NCBI RefSeq assembly: GCF_027922305.1 | Contig: NZ_BSFK01000010.1 | Location: 186,001 to 250,000 of the forward strand | Direction of reading: 5' to 3' | Origin: Methylopila jiangsuensis | Lineage (GTDB): Bacteria; Pseudomonadota; Alphaproteobacteria; Rhizobiales; Methylopilaceae | Length of the DNA: 64,000 nucleotides | In this document: positions 43,798 through 55,841 of the stretch, in pieces | Layout of the letters: each line of letters starts with the position of its first letter | How positions within the stretch are numbered: the first letter of the stretch is position 1 | Notes under the pieces: generated by a model | The model's database searches: none | What the model saw: only the letters and a program-made list of their open reading frames with translations | What the model was told of the DNA's origin: nothing | Translations under genes and position numbers: made by a program

Positions 43798-44601
43798 TCA
43801 GTCCTTCGACGTCACCAGCACCGGACCGCGGCCGTTCGGCGTCTCCTGCTCCGGCAGGATGCCGAGGCGACGCGCGACCTCGGAATAGGCTTCGACCAGA
43901 CCGCCCATGTCGCGGCGGAACCGGTCCTTGTCGAGCTTGTCGTTGGACTTGATGTCCCAAAGACGGCACGAGTCCGGCGAAATCTCGTCAGCGACGACGA
44001 TGCGCACCGTGTCGTTCTCCCACAGGCGGCCGCACTCCATCTTGAAGTCCACAAGACGGATGCCGACGCCCAGGAACAGGCCGGACAGGAAGTCGTTGAC
44101 GCGGATGGCGAGCGCCATGATGTCGTCGATCTCCTGCGGGCTCGCCCACCCGAAGGCGGTGACGTGCTCCTCGGAGACCATCGGATCGTTCAGGGCGTCG
44201 TTCTTGTAGTAGAATTCGATGATCGAGCGGGGCAGCTGGGTGCCCTCCTCGATGCCGAGCTTCTGCGCCAGAGAGCCGGCGGCGACGTTGCGCACCACCA
44301 CCTCGAGGGGGATGATCTCCACCTCGCGGATGAGCTGCTCCCGCATGTTGAGCCGACGGATGAAGTGCGTCGGCACGCCGATGTCGTTCAGGTTCTGAAA
44401 GACGAATTCGGAGATGCGGTTGTTCAGTACGCCCTTACCGTCGATCACCTCGTGCTTTTTGGCGTTGAAAGCGGTGGCGTCGTCCTTGAAGTGCTGGATC
44501 AGCGTGCCGGGTTCGGGGCCTTCGTACAGGACTTTCGCCTTGCCTTCATAAATGCGGCGGCGGCGGTTCATCGGCGTATACCGTGGCTTGAGGAAATCCA
44601 T
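43798..44601 (-). CDS. purC: Phosphoribosylaminoimidazole-succinocarboxamide synthase
   Basis: A 267-residue SAICAR synthetase: ATP-dependent joining of CAIR and aspartate. Seen: [15 protein letters not shown] at the start, [38 protein letters not shown], and LVDFKMECG and [15 protein letters not shown] in the C-terminal half. The ATG at 44601 has AGGTGAT just before it; a second ATG 10 codons later is possible. Codon use is somewhat less GC-rich than in neighbours, as usual for a highly expressed gene. Confidence 0.97.
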   Translation of the reverse strand: MDFLKPRYTPMNRRRRIYEGKAKVLYEGPEPGTLIQHFKDDATAFNAKKHEVIDGKGVLNNRISEFVFQNLNDIGVPTHFIRRLNMREQLIREVEIIPLEVVVRNVAAGSLAQKLGIEEGTQLPRSIIEFYYKNDALNDPMVSEEHVTAFGWASPQEIDDIMALAIRVNDFLSGLFLGVGIRLVDFKMECGRLWENDTVRIVVADEISPDSCRLWDIKSNDKLDKDRFRRDMGGLVEAYSEVARRLGILPEQETPNGRGPVLVTSKD

Positions 44602-44764
44602 ATCACCTGCCGGTTGATCACGTCAGACCGGATGGTCGTCGATCCGGCGAACGCATGGATCGGCCGTCGTCTCAGTGCGAGAGACGCCATGCGTGCGGGC
44701 GGACCCTAGCCGATCAGGGCCTTGAGCACAACGATCGCGGCGGATGGACGGGGACGCGGCCGGT

Positions 44765-45097
44765 TCAGGCGCTCTGCTTCAGCGGCACGCCGGCTTCCGT
44801 CAGCAGGGTCTGCAGCTCGCCGGCCTGGAACATCTCGCGCACGATGTCGCAGCCGCCCACGAACTCGCCCTTGACGTAGAGCTGGGGGATGGTCGGCCAG
44901 TTGGAGAACTCCTTGATGCCCTGGCGCAGCTCGTCGCTCTGCAGCACGTTCACGCTGCCGTAGGGGGCGCCCAGATAGTCCAGGATCTGGACCACCTGGC
45001 CCGAGAAGCCGCACTGCGGGAACTGGGGCGTGCCCTTCAGGAACAGCACCACGTCGTGGGTGCTGATGGCGTTCTGGATGAAGTCCTTGGCGCTCAT
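44765..45097 (-). CDS. grxD: Monothiol glutaredoxin Grx4 type
   Basis: A 110-residue CGFS glutaredoxin: active site PQCGFSGQ (about 30), WPTIPQLYV and GGCDIVREM. It binds a [2Fe-2S] cluster with glutathione and works with BolA in iron-sulfur trafficking; the bolA gene lies just upstream in the same direction. ATG 45097 is taken as start; a TTG four codons earlier is an alternative. Confidence 0.95.
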   Translation of the reverse strand: MSAKDFIQNAISTHDVVLFLKGTPQFPQCGFSGQVVQILDYLGAPYGSVNVLQSDELRQGIKEFSNWPTIPQLYVKGEFVGGCDIVREMFQAGELQTLLTEAGVPLKQSA

Positions 45098-45129
45098 GGG
45101 TCTCGTCAAAACCTCTCGGATCCGGGTGC

Positions 45130-45369
45130 TCAGGCGTCGGCTGGGGCGCTGGTCTGAAGGGCGAGCGCGTGCAGCGCGCCGCCCATCTGCCCTTTGAGGG
45201 CCTGATACACGATCTGATGCTGCTGGACGCGGCTCTTGCCGCGGAAGCTCTCGGAGACGACCGTGGCCGCGTAATGGTCCCCGTCGCCGGCGAGATCGCG
45301 AATCGTGACCTCGGCGTCGGGCAGGGCGTCGCGGATCAACTGCTCGATCTCGCGGGCGTCCATGGGCAT
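45130..45369 (-). CDS. bolA: BolA family protein
   Basis: A 79-residue BolA-like protein: [18 protein letters not shown] and the class signature [21 protein letters not shown], with [11 protein letters not shown] at the end. It pairs with monothiol glutaredoxins to hold a [2Fe-2S] cluster; the 32 bp spacing to grxD supports that. Located between purL and purC, a common arrangement in alphaproteobacteria. Confidence 0.93.
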   Translation of the reverse strand: MPMDAREIEQLIRDALPDAEVTIRDLAGDGDHYAATVVSESFRGKSRVQQHQIVYQALKGQMGGALHALALQTSAPADA

Positions 45370-45406
45370 CGGCGTTCGTCTCCGTCTTTCGGGTCGCGGC
45401 GGGCGT

Positions 45407-47629
<2,223 letters not shown>

Positions 47630-47812
47630 CGCTCTCGGGGGCAAGGATCGGGGCCTAGGGGAGACGTGGGGTCTTGCTACGCCAACGGGGCCGGAGACGC
47701 CAGCCCGAAGCGCCCGCCGCGCCCGGAAGCCGCGCCGCTTGCCTCCCGCGGGCGATCCGCTAAGCCTGTCCGCCGCCCTTTCGACCCCGCACGCCCAAGG
47801 ACGAGACCGACG

Positions 47813-48562
47813 ATGACCACGGAGCTTCCTCTCGCCGGCCGCGTGGCGGTCGTCACCGGCGCCTCCCGCGGGATCGGCTACGCCGTCGCAAAGGCTCTGG
47901 CGGGGGCCGGCGCCCATGTGGTCGCCACCGCCCGCACCCAGGGCGGCCTTGAGGAGCTCGACGACGAGATCCGGGCCGCGGGCGGCTCCGCCACGCTCGC
48001 GCCCTTCGCCATCGACGATTTCGACGCCATCGACCGGCTGGGCGCGGCGCTTTACCAGCGCTTCGGCAAGCTCGACGTTCTGGTGGCGAACGCCGGCCAG
48101 CTCGGGCCGCTGACGCCGCTCGGCCATGTGGAGCCCAAGGAGTGGGACAAGACGGTGGCGGTGAACCTGACCGCCAACTGGCGGCTGATCCGCTCGCTCG
48201 ACCCGCTGCTCAGGGCGTCCGACGCCGGACGGGCGGTGTTCCTCACCTCGGGCGTCGTCCACAAGGACCGGGCCTATTGGGGCCCCTACGCCGTGACCAA
48301 GGCCGGGGTGGAGGCGCTGGCGCGCTCCTACGCCGCCGAGACGCGGACCAACACGGCCGTTCGGGTGACGCTGGTCAATCCCGGCCCCCTGCGCACCGCC
48401 ATGCGCGCCCGCGCCATGCCGGGCGAGGACGCCGCGACGCTGAAGACGCCGGCGGAGCTTGCGCCGAAGATCGTGGCGCTGTGCCTGCCGTCCTGGACCG
48501 AGACGGGCAAGCTCTACGACTTCCCCGCCGACAGCCTGCTGGCGTTCCAGCCTCCGGCCTGA
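47813..48562 (+). CDS. Short-chain dehydrogenase/reductase
   Basis: A 249-residue SDR of the classical type: NAD(P) site TGASRGIG (about 15-22), NAG in [14 protein letters not shown], the catalytic Ser in LTSG and YxxxK as YAVTK (about 160). ATARTQ after the second strand hints at NADP. It is a typical alphaproteobacterial SDR found next to purL, but the substrate is unknown. ATG 47813 with AAGGACGAG upstream. Divergent from purL. Confidence 0.9.
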   Translation: MTTELPLAGRVAVVTGASRGIGYAVAKALAGAGAHVVATARTQGGLEELDDEIRAAGGSATLAPFAIDDFDAIDRLGAALYQRFGKLDVLVANAGQLGPLTPLGHVEPKEWDKTVAVNLTANWRLIRSLDPLLRASDAGRAVFLTSGVVHKDRAYWGPYAVTKAGVEALARSYAAETRTNTAVRVTLVNPGPLRTAMRARAMPGEDAATLKTPAELAPKIVALCLPSWTETGKLYDFPADSLLAFQPPA

Positions 48563-48620
48563 GGCGAGGGCGCGAGAGGCTGCGGGGACACGGCGGGACC
48601 GCGTGCCGTAAAGACCTTCG

Positions 48621-48718
48621 TCATGCCCGAGCTCGTCTCGGGCATCCACGACTTGAACGCGTCGAGCTCCCGCTCCGCTCGAGAAGTCGTGGATACCCGC
48701 GCGAAGGCGCGGGCATGA
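48621..48718. repeat. Palindromic intergenic repeat (REP/BIME-like)
   Basis: Two inverted arms (48621-48654 and 48684-48718) that share TCATGCCC at the ends and CCACGACTT inward; each arm also has its own small hairpin (GCCCGAG/CTCGGGC; CCCGCG/CGCGGG). This structure in a convergent gap between the SDR and der genes is typical of dispersed palindromic elements in Rhizobiales genomes. It might also serve as a two-way terminator. Confidence 0.75.
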
Positions 48719-48783
48719 CCGCGAGGGGGCGTCCCGGTCAGATCGGGACGTCCTGAACGGCCCGCGACGTCCCGAACGGGCCG

Positions 48784-50127
48784 TCAGCCCTTGGTGTCGT
48801 AAGGGTTGTCCGGCGTGCGGAAGGTCAGCCGGATCGGCGCGCCGGGCATGTCGAAGGTCTCGCGCAACCCGTTGATCAGGTAGCGCACATAGGAGTCCGG
48901 CAGTTCCTCGGTGCGGGTGCCGAAGATGACGAAGAACGGCGGCCGCGCCTTGGGCTGGGTGGCGTAGCGCAGCTTGATGCGCTTGCCGGCGACGGCGGGC
49001 GGCGGGTGACGCTCCAGCACGCCTTCGAGCCAGCGGTTGAGCGCGGCGGTGGAGACCCGGCGGTTCCAGACCTCGTGCGCGGTCTGGACGGCGGTCATCA
49101 GCCGGTCCACGCCCTCGCCGGTCTGGCCCGACAGCGCCACCATCTGGGCGCCCTTCACCTGCGGCAGCAGCCGGTCCAGCGCCTCGCGGTGGCGCTTCAT
49201 GGCCTCGCCGCGATCCTCCACCAGATCCCACTTGTTCAGGCCGAACACCAGCGCGCGGCCCTCGCGGGCCACCAGATCGGCGATGGACAGGTCCTGCTTC
49301 TCGAACGGGATGGTGGCGTCCAGCAGCACGACCACCACTTCCGCGAACTTGATGGAGCGGATGGCGTCGGCGACCGACAGCTTCTCCAGCTTGTCGATCA
49401 CCCGCGCCTTGCGCCGCAGGCCGGCGGTGTCCACCAGCCGCACCCGGCGGCCGCGCCACTCCCAGTCGATCGAGACCGAATCGCGGGTGATGCCGGCCTC
49501 GGGGCCGGTGAGCATGCGCTCCTCGCCCACGAGCCGGTTCACCAGCGTGGACTTGCCGGCGTTCGGGCGGCCGACGATGGCGATGCGCAGCGGGGCGCCC
49601 TCGCCGGTCTCCTCGTCCTCATCCTCGTCGGACGGCTCGGGGAAGAACGGCTGCAGCGCGTCGTAGAGGTCGCCCAGGCCCTCGCCGTGCTCGGCGGAGA
49701 CGGGCAGGGGATCGCCGAGGCCGAGCGAATAGGCGTCGTAGGCGCCGTCGCGCCCCGCATGACCTTCCGCCTTGTTGGCGAGCAGGATCACCGGGCTCGA
49801 CGCGCGCCGCACCAGATCGGCGAAGCGCACGTCGTCGGCGGTGACGCCGGCGCGGGCGTCGATCACGAACAGCACCACGTCCGCCTCGGCGATGGCGGCC
49901 TCGGTCTGCTGGCGCATGCGCGCCTCGAGCGAGCCGTCGGCGGCGCTTTCGAGGCCGGCCGTGTCCACGATGCGGAAGGTGAGGTCGCCGAGGCGGCCTT
50001 CGCCCTCCCGGCGGTCGCGGGTCACGCCCGGCCGGTCGTCGACCAGCGCGAGGCGCTTGCCGACGAGGCGGTTGAACAGCGTGGACTTGCCCACGTTCGG
50101 CCGGCCGACCACGGCGATCAGCGGCAT
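48784..50127 (-). CDS. der: Ribosome-associated GTPase Der (EngA)
   Basis: A 447-residue double GTPase needed for 50S subunit assembly. Two G domains: GRPNVGKST with DTAGLE and NKAE (first), and GRPNAGKST with DTAGLRRKA and NKWD (second), followed by a KH-like domain ([20 protein letters not shown]). ATG 50127 starts at [11 protein letters not shown], as in most homologues; a GTG at 50160 is an in-frame alternative. Confidence 0.96.
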   Translation of the reverse strand: MPLIAVVGRPNVGKSTLFNRLVGKRLALVDDRPGVTRDRREGEGRLGDLTFRIVDTAGLESAADGSLEARMRQQTEAAIAEADVVLFVIDARAGVTADDVRFADLVRRASSPVILLANKAEGHAGRDGAYDAYSLGLGDPLPVSAEHGEGLGDLYDALQPFFPEPSDEDEDEETGEGAPLRIAIVGRPNAGKSTLVNRLVGEERMLTGPEAGITRDSVSIDWEWRGRRVRLVDTAGLRRKARVIDKLEKLSVADAIRSIKFAEVVVVLLDATIPFEKQDLSIADLVAREGRALVFGLNKWDLVEDRGEAMKRHREALDRLLPQVKGAQMVALSGQTGEGVDRLMTAVQTAHEVWNRRVSTAALNRWLEGVLERHPPPAVAGKRIKLRYATQPKARPPFFVIFGTRTEELPDSYVRYLINGLRETFDMPGAPIRLTFRTPDNPYDTKG

Positions 50128-50236
50128 GGGGCCTGCGGGGAGGCGCTCAATCTCGGTCACGGCGGCGACGCCCTCCCGGCGCCCTCTGGGCTCGCGCGAA
50201 CGGCCGCCTCACGCGGCCGCCGCTCTGGAGCCGACG

Positions 50237-50458
50237 TCAGGCGAAGTTCGACGGGGCGGCCGGCAGCGCCGACAGCGGCTGCGGCACGGTCTCGGGCGGG
50301 GGCGGGGCCACCTGCGGCACCGGACGGCGCTCGCCCGGAAGCGGCGTCTCCTTCTCGCCGAACGGGTTCATGTTCGACAGCGATTCGCAGCCGACCACGG
50401 TCGCGCCGAGCGCGGCCACGACGGCGAGGCGAAGCAGGATCCTGGAACGCTCGGTCAC
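50237..50458 (-). CDS. Short lipoprotein, probable N-terminal remnant of BamB
   Basis: A 73-residue lipoprotein: signal peptide with lipobox VVGC (Cys about 24), then ESLSNMNPFGEKETPLPGERRPV and a Pro-rich end. In alphaproteobacteria BamB (the beta-propeller lipoprotein of the BAM complex) sits between the YfgM-like gene and der, and its mature N terminus reads C-S-x-L-x-x-x-N-P-F-x-x-K-E-x-x-LPGER. Position and that motif match, but the propeller is absent; only about 110 bp separate the stop from der. The GTG start has GGGGAG 8 bases upstream, so the stub still seems translated. Otherwise it is a lineage-specific small lipoprotein. Confidence 0.65.
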   Translation of the reverse strand: MTERSRILLRLAVVAALGATVVGCESLSNMNPFGEKETPLPGERRPVPQVAPPPPETVPQPLSALPAAPSNFA

Positions 50459-50505
50459 GATATGCGGTCTCCCCCTGAACGAGACGGCTGCGGCGCTTGC
50501 GCGCC

Positions 50506-51171
50506 TCACTTCGCGCCGTCAGCCGCCGCCGGCGGCGGCATGACGGCGAGCATAAGCTCGGCGCGCTGGCGGGCGCCTTGCGGCGTGTCGTCGTCCGACA
50601 TCAGCGCCTCGAACTGGCGGCGGGCGTCGGCGACGTCGCCGGCCTTGTAGGCGGCGAGGCCGAGCGCCTCGCGGGCGGCGTGGCGCCAGCCGCCGTTGTC
50701 CACCGCGAGCGGCTCCACCAGCCGGCGCACCTCGTCGCGGGAGGCGGCGTCCACCGCCACATAGGCGGCGCGCACCCGGGCGGCGTCGCGCAGCAGGCCG
50801 TCGAGAGTCGAATCGTTCGCGATCGCCTCATATGCCGTGATGGCGGCGGCGGGATCGCTCTCGGTCAGCAGCGCCGCCTCGCGCAGGCGGGCCACGGCGC
50901 GGTAGCCGGCCGGTCCATCGGCGGCGAGGGCGGCGAAGGCGGCGCGCGCCTCCTCGTCCTTGCCCTCGGTCGCGAGCCGGGCCGCGGCCTGGTAGCGGTC
51001 GCCGGCGGCCTGGGCCTGATGTGCGGCGTAATACTCGTAGCCCCGCCAGGCGCCGACGCCGAGCACGGCGAGCGTCACCACGGCCACGATCAGCCAGCCG
51101 TAACGGGTCCAGACGCGCTGCAGCCGTTCGCGGCGAATCTCTTCCTGAACTTCGTGGAAGATGTCGGTCAT
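50506..51171 (-). CDS. YfgM-like TPR membrane protein (ancillary SecYEG translocon subunit family)
   Basis: A 221-residue protein with a short cytoplasmic N terminus (FHEVQEEIRRERLQRVWTRYG), one membrane segment (WLIVAVVTLAVLGVGAW, about 25-42) and a periplasmic part with TPR-like helices, the layout of the YfgM/DUF2659 family. It may work at the Sec translocon as a periplasmic chaperone. Directly upstream of the BamB-like stub and der, as usual in the group. Confidence 0.85.
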   Translation of the reverse strand: MTDIFHEVQEEIRRERLQRVWTRYGWLIVAVVTLAVLGVGAWRGYEYYAAHQAQAAGDRYQAAARLATEGKDEEARAAFAALAADGPAGYRAVARLREAALLTESDPAAAITAYEAIANDSTLDGLLRDAARVRAAYVAVDAASRDEVRRLVEPLAVDNGGWRHAAREALGLAAYKAGDVADARRQFEALMSDDDTPQGARQRAELMLAVMPPPAAADGAK

Positions 51172-51311
51172 CGGCGGTGACGCACGTCCTGAACGCGTGG
51201 GGGCTCGAAATCGAGGCCATGTAAAAACCGCGCCGGCCATGACGCCGTCGCGAAGGCGCGCACCATAGCGACGCCGGTCGCGCCCGGCAAATCCTTAAAT
51301 GATCGCCGCCA

Positions 51312-51884
51312 TCACGAGCCGAAGGCGGGAACGCCGATCAGGAGCGGATGCAGGAACGCGCCGAACACGCCGTAGAGCACGACGCCGATCGCCACCGCCA
51401 CGATGTCGTTGCGCGCGTCGCCGGGCGCGACCGGCGCCCGGCCCTCCGCGCGCTCCCGGCGCTTGATCAGGATGCGGGCGATCACGCCATAGGCGAGCAG
51501 GCCGCCGAACAGCAGGATGCTGGCGAGATCGCCGTTGGCGGCGAGATGGGCGAAGGCCCAGAGCTTCAGCGCCGCCAGCATGGGATGCTTCGCCGCGGCC
51601 CGGATGCGCCCCGGAACATAGGCCGAGACCAGCAGGATGAAGGCCGGCAGCATCAGCGCGGCGGGGATGTGCCGGGTCCAGGCGGGCGGCGTCCACACCG
51701 CCACATAGGGCGCGTGGCCATAGCCGTAGATCATGAGCGCGAGCGCCAGGGCCGAAACGACCGAATAGCCGATCTTGTAGCCCGGCTCGCCGAACCGGGC
51801 GATCAGGCGGGCCCGGCCGTCCCGGGCGCGGGTCACAAGATGCGCGCCGATGAACAGCAGAAGTCCGGCGACAAGCGTGATCAT
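51312..51884 (-). CDS. NnrU family membrane protein
   Basis: A 190-residue inner-membrane protein with about five hydrophobic segments. NnrU marks: HLVTRARD after the first segment, GYKIGYSVVSALAL, and KHPMLAALKLWAFAHLAANGDLAS. NnrU relatives were first found with denitrification genes, and the family also includes the isomerase of carotenoid metabolism; no denitrification genes are near here. Single gene. Confidence 0.92.
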   Translation of the reverse strand: MITLVAGLLLFIGAHLVTRARDGRARLIARFGEPGYKIGYSVVSALALALMIYGYGHAPYVAVWTPPAWTRHIPAALMLPAFILLVSAYVPGRIRAAAKHPMLAALKLWAFAHLAANGDLASILLFGGLLAYGVIARILIKRRERAEGRAPVAPGDARNDIVAVAIGVVLYGVFGAFLHPLLIGVPAFGS

Positions 51885-51965
51885 GGCGGCGTCCGATCGG
51901 TCTGGAGGAATTCCAGACTAGCGGACTCCCGCGCCCGGCGCCATGGCGCCGGGCGCGGCCGAGGG

Positions 51966-53459
51966 TCAGCTCGCCTCGGCGATCAGGGACAGCTGGCGCG
52001 GGGTTTCGCCGGAATAGTCGGTGAGCGCGGTCGGGTAGTCGCCGGTGAAGCAGTGGTCGGAGAACTGGGGATGGGCCGCGTCGCGGGCCTCGTAGCCCAT
52101 GGCGCGGTAAAGCCCGTCCACCGACAGGAAGGCCAGGCTGTCGGCGCCGATGAACTCGCGCATCTGCTCCAGCGTGTGGGTGGCGGCGAGCAGCTTGTTC
52201 CGCTCCGGCGTGTCGATGCCGTAGAAGTCGGAGTGCATGATCGGCGGGCAGGCGAGGCGGAAATGCACCTCCTTGGCGCCGGCGTCGCGCATCATCTTCA
52301 CGATCTTCAGCGAGGTGGTGCCGCGCACGAGGCTGTCGTCCACCAGCACGACCCGCTTGCCCTCCACCTGGCTGCGGTTGGCGCTGTGCTTCATGCGCAC
52401 GCCGAGCTCGCGCACGCCCTGGGTCGGCTGGATGAAGGTGCGGCCCACATAGTGGTTGCGGATGATGCCGAGCTCGAACGGGATCCCGCTCTCGCGGCTG
52501 AAGCCGATGGCCGCCGGCACGCCCGAATCCGGGATCGGCACGATCACGTCGGCGTCGGGGCAGCTTTCGCGGGCGAGCTCCATGCCCATGCGCTTGCGCA
52601 CCTCATAGACCGACTGGCCCTGCACCACGCTGTCGGGACGGGCGAAATAGACGAACTCGAACACGCAGGGACGCATGGGCTGCGGCGGGAACGGGCGCAG
52701 CGACTGCACGCCGTCCTCGGAGATGATCACCACTTCGCCGTTCTCGATGTCGCGCACGTATTTGGCGCCGATGATGTCGAGCGCGCAGGTCTCGGAGGTG
52801 AGGATGTGGCAGCCGTCCAGCTCGCCCAGGATCAGCGGGCGGATGCCGAGCGGATCGCGGGCGCCCACCAGCTTCTTGGTGGAGAGCGCCACCAGCGCGT
52901 AGGCGCCTTCGATCTCGCGCAGGGCGTTGACGAAGCGGTCGATGATGCGCGGCCGGCGGCTGTGGGCCACGAGGTGGAGAATCACCTCGGTGTCGGAGGT
53001 GGACTGGCAGATGGCGCCGGCGCGGATCAGCTCGCGGCGCAGGGTCATGGCGTTGGTGAGGTTGCCGTTGTGCGCCACCGCCAGCCCGCCGGCGTCCAGC
53101 TCCGCGAACAGCGGCTGGACGTTGCGCAGGATGGTCTCGCCGGTGGTGGAGTAGCGGTTGTGGCCGATGGCGGAGCGGCCGGGCAGGCGGGCGATGATCT
53201 TGCCGTCGGAGAAGTGGTCGCCCACCAGGCCGAGGCGCTTTTCGGCGTGGAACCGGTCGCCGTCGTAGGAGACGATGCCGGCGGCCTCCTGGCCGCGATG
53301 CTGCAGGGCGTGCAGGCCGAGCGCGGTCAGCGCCGCCGCCTCCGGGTGCCCGAACACGCCGAACACGCCGCACTCCTCCCGAAGCCGGTCGGCGTAGGGG
53401 TCGAAGATGTCCTCCACGACGTCGAGCGCGCCGGGGCGCGCGGAGAAGCCATCCGTCAT
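51966..53459 (-). CDS. purF: Amidophosphoribosyltransferase
   Basis: A 497-residue enzyme that makes phosphoribosylamine from PRPP and glutamine, the first step of purine synthesis. The N-terminal nucleophile glutaminase Cys follows the propeptide (REE-CGVFGVFG, about 30); GHNRYSTTG and NGNLTN are present. The phosphoribosyl site is VVLVDDSLVRGTTS (about 360-373). Near the C terminus there is no CxxC cluster pair beyond one Cys in HCFTGDYP, so the Fe-S cluster ligands should be checked. Lies downstream of cvpA in the same direction, a classic pairing. Confidence 0.97.
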   Translation of the reverse strand: MTDGFSARPGALDVVEDIFDPYADRLREECGVFGVFGHPEAAALTALGLHALQHRGQEAAGIVSYDGDRFHAEKRLGLVGDHFSDGKIIARLPGRSAIGHNRYSTTGETILRNVQPLFAELDAGGLAVAHNGNLTNAMTLRRELIRAGAICQSTSDTEVILHLVAHSRRPRIIDRFVNALREIEGAYALVALSTKKLVGARDPLGIRPLILGELDGCHILTSETCALDIIGAKYVRDIENGEVVIISEDGVQSLRPFPPQPMRPCVFEFVYFARPDSVVQGQSVYEVRKRMGMELARESCPDADVIVPIPDSGVPAAIGFSRESGIPFELGIIRNHYVGRTFIQPTQGVRELGVRMKHSANRSQVEGKRVVLVDDSLVRGTTSLKIVKMMRDAGAKEVHFRLACPPIMHSDFYGIDTPERNKLLAATHTLEQMREFIGADSLAFLSVDGLYRAMGYEARDAAHPQFSDHCFTGDYPTALTDYSGETPRQLSLIAEAS

Positions 53460-53538
53460 GATCCGTCTCCCGGGGGCGAGAGCCGCCGCCCCCTTTCGCC
53501 AGCCGCGCCCGATCCGTCGGCGCGGCGAAATCAGGGCT

Positions 53539-54204
53539 CTACCGGGCGTCCCGATCGAGCAGTTGCTGAATGCCCTGCTGCCGCTCCTGCGGCGAGGCGT
53601 TCGGCGTCTCCTCCGGGGGAGGCGCGGTGTCCGGCGTCGGCGCGGAAGGGGCGGCGGGCGCCTGGGCGTCCCCGGCCGCGCCGTCCCGGCGCTTGAGCTT
53701 CTGCAAGATGGTGCTTTCGGGATCGTCCGGCAACAGCGCCAGAAGCTGGTCGCCCGCGCTCTGGAGCAGGGGCTTGGACTGGGAGGTGCGGAACCAGTCC
53801 GGCTGTCCCTTCTCCGGCACCAGCCAGGTGAAGAACAGGAAGGCCACCACCACCAGCAACAGCCCGCGCGCGGCCCCGAAGGCGAAGCCGAGGGTGCGGT
53901 CGATGGGCCCGATGCGGCTGTCGAGGATCGCGTCCGAGATCTTCATGGTGATGAAGGACACGATCAGCAGCGTGACGATGAAGATGCCGCCGGCGGCGAT
54001 CACGTCCGCGATCTGCGGCGGGTTGAACGCGATGTGCTGGCGGGCGAGCGCGCGCGCCGGCTCGAACAGCAGCACGGTGGCCGCCACCGCCGCCACCCAG
54101 GAGGCGATCGACAGCACTTCGCGGGTGAAGCCGCGCACCATGGCGAGCAGCGCCGACACCAGCATCACGGCGAGGAGGATCACGTCGAGAAGGGTGATGG
54201 TCAT
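53539..54204 (-). CDS. cvpA: CvpA family membrane protein
   Basis: A 221-residue protein with four hydrophobic segments in the first 120 residues (LLDVILLAVMLVSALLAMVRG, ASWVAAVAATVLL, AAGGIFIVTLLIVSFI, GLLLVVVAFLFF) and the CvpA mark GFTREVLSIASW. The C-terminal 80 residues are a Pro/Ala-rich disordered tail. CvpA is linked to colicin V export and envelope homeostasis. It precedes purF by 79 bp. Confidence 0.93.
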   Translation of the reverse strand: MTITLLDVILLAVMLVSALLAMVRGFTREVLSIASWVAAVAATVLLFEPARALARQHIAFNPPQIADVIAAGGIFIVTLLIVSFITMKISDAILDSRIGPIDRTLGFAFGAARGLLLVVVAFLFFTWLVPEKGQPDWFRTSQSKPLLQSAGDQLLALLPDDPESTILQKLKRRDGAAGDAQAPAAPSAPTPDTAPPPEETPNASPQERQQGIQQLLDRDAR

Positions 54205-54277
54205 CTACGCGGCCGGGAACTCGAGATCAGGCGCGCCCCGACAGGGGACGCTTGCGCGGGGTCTCTATACAGCGCGG

Positions 54278-55705
54278 TCACTCATCCGTCACGCGGCTTG
54301 TCGCCGCCCCCGCGGACTCCGCCCGCGCGGCGAGCCGCGCCACCAGCGCGTCGAGGGTGGGGGCGGCCACCGGCCTGACGCCGGCCTCCTGCGCGGCCTC
54401 CGCCGCGGGCGGCGGCAGCACCGCCCGCCGGAAGCCGAGCCGGGCGGCCTCCCGAAGCCGCGGCCCCGGATGGGACACCGGGCGCACCGCGCCGGTGAGG
54501 CTGATCTCGCCGAAGAACACCGCGTCCACCGGCAGGGGCGCGTTCAGCAGCGACGACACCAGCGCCGCCGCCACCGCGAGGTCCGCCGCCGGCTCCTGGA
54601 TGCGCAGGCCGCCGGCCACCGCCAGATGCACGTCGTGGCCGCCGAGCCGCACGCCGCAGCGCGCCTCCAGCACCGCCAGCACCATGGCGAGGCGGGCGCC
54701 GTCCCAGCCCACCACCGCGCGGCGCGGCGTGCCGAGCGTGGACGGCACCACCAGCGCCTGGATCTCCACCAGGATCGGCCGCGAGCCTTCGAGCCCGGCC
54801 AGCACCGCCGCGCCCGGCGCGTCGGGGTCGCGGTCGCCGAGGAACAGGGCGGACGGATTGGTCACCTGCTCCAGCCCGTCGCCGGTCATGGCGAACACGC
54901 CGATCTCGTCGGTGGGGCCGAAGCGGTTCTTCTGGGCGCGCAGGATGCGGAAGTCGCGGCCCGAATCGCCCTCGAACGACAGCACCGCGTCCACCATGTG
55001 CTCCACCACCCGGGGACCGGCGATCTGGCCGTCCTTGGTGACGTGGCCGACGAGAATCACGCAGGCGCCGGTGGTCTTGGCGTGGCGGATCATGGCCTGC
55101 GCCGCCGCGCGCACCTGGGTCACGGTGCCGGGCGCGGATTCCACCTGCCCGGTCCACAGCGTCTGGATGGAGTCGATGATGACGAGCCGCGGCGGCTCGC
55201 CCGCCTTCAGGGTGGAGAGGATGTCCTCCACGTTGGTTTCGGCCGCAAGCGCCACCGGCGCCTCCGACAGGCCGAGCCGCTGGGCCCGGAGCCGGACCTG
55301 CGCCGCCGCCTCCTCGCCGGAGACGTAGACCACCCGGTGGCCGGCCCGCGCCAGCGCGGCCGAGGCCTGCAGCAGCAGTGTGGACTTGCCGATGCCGGGC
55401 TCGCCGCCCAGCAGCAGCACCGAGCCGTGGACGAAGCCGCCGCCGGTGACCCGGTCGAGCTCCGCAAGCCCCGAGACGAGACGGGGGGCCTCGTCGCTCG
55501 CGCCCGACAGCCCCTCCAGCGCCACCACCCGGCCGCGCCCGAGCGCCCGCGCCGCAACGCCGGACCCAGCGCCGCCCGGCAGCGGCGCGGCGGCCGCCTC
55601 CTCGACGATGGAGTTCCACGCGCCGCAGGCTTCGCACTTGCCCGACCAGCGCGAACTCGCCGCGCCGCAGGCCTGACAGATGAAGGTGGGTTTCAGGCGG
55701 GCCAT
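54278..55705 (-). CDS. radA: DNA repair protein RadA
   Basis: A 475-residue RecA-like helicase for branch migration. N-terminal C4 zinc finger (CQACGAASSRWSGKCEACGAWN, about 9-30), Walker A GEPGIGKST (about 95), the RadA-specific KNRFG (about 255) and a C-terminal Lon-like domain with the DVHLAVAGGLRI strand. Complete and of normal length. Upstream of cvpA in the same direction (73 bp apart). Confidence 0.96.
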   Translation of the reverse strand: MARLKPTFICQACGAASSRWSGKCEACGAWNSIVEEAAAAPLPGGAGSGVAARALGRGRVVALEGLSGASDEAPRLVSGLAELDRVTGGGFVHGSVLLLGGEPGIGKSTLLLQASAALARAGHRVVYVSGEEAAAQVRLRAQRLGLSEAPVALAAETNVEDILSTLKAGEPPRLVIIDSIQTLWTGQVESAPGTVTQVRAAAQAMIRHAKTTGACVILVGHVTKDGQIAGPRVVEHMVDAVLSFEGDSGRDFRILRAQKNRFGPTDEIGVFAMTGDGLEQVTNPSALFLGDRDPDAPGAAVLAGLEGSRPILVEIQALVVPSTLGTPRRAVVGWDGARLAMVLAVLEARCGVRLGGHDVHLAVAGGLRIQEPAADLAVAAALVSSLLNAPLPVDAVFFGEISLTGAVRPVSHPGPRLREAARLGFRRAVLPPPAAEAAQEAGVRPVAAPTLDALVARLAARAESAGAATSRVTDE

Positions 55706-55841
55706 GGGCGTTCGTCGGAGAGCAGGGCGTCGATGGTCAGCGCGTCATGAGGCGCACGGACCCTGACGACGTAGACGATCGCGCGGCCGCTTTCCACCAG
55801 CCGGCGAAAACGGGGCCTCTTCGGCGGCCGGGCGCCGCCCC

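Noticed and set aside
47630-49459. Very long upstream extension of PurL
   Set aside because: The frame runs through the SDR and der genes in the wrong frame; PurL similarity begins at the ATG at 47629.
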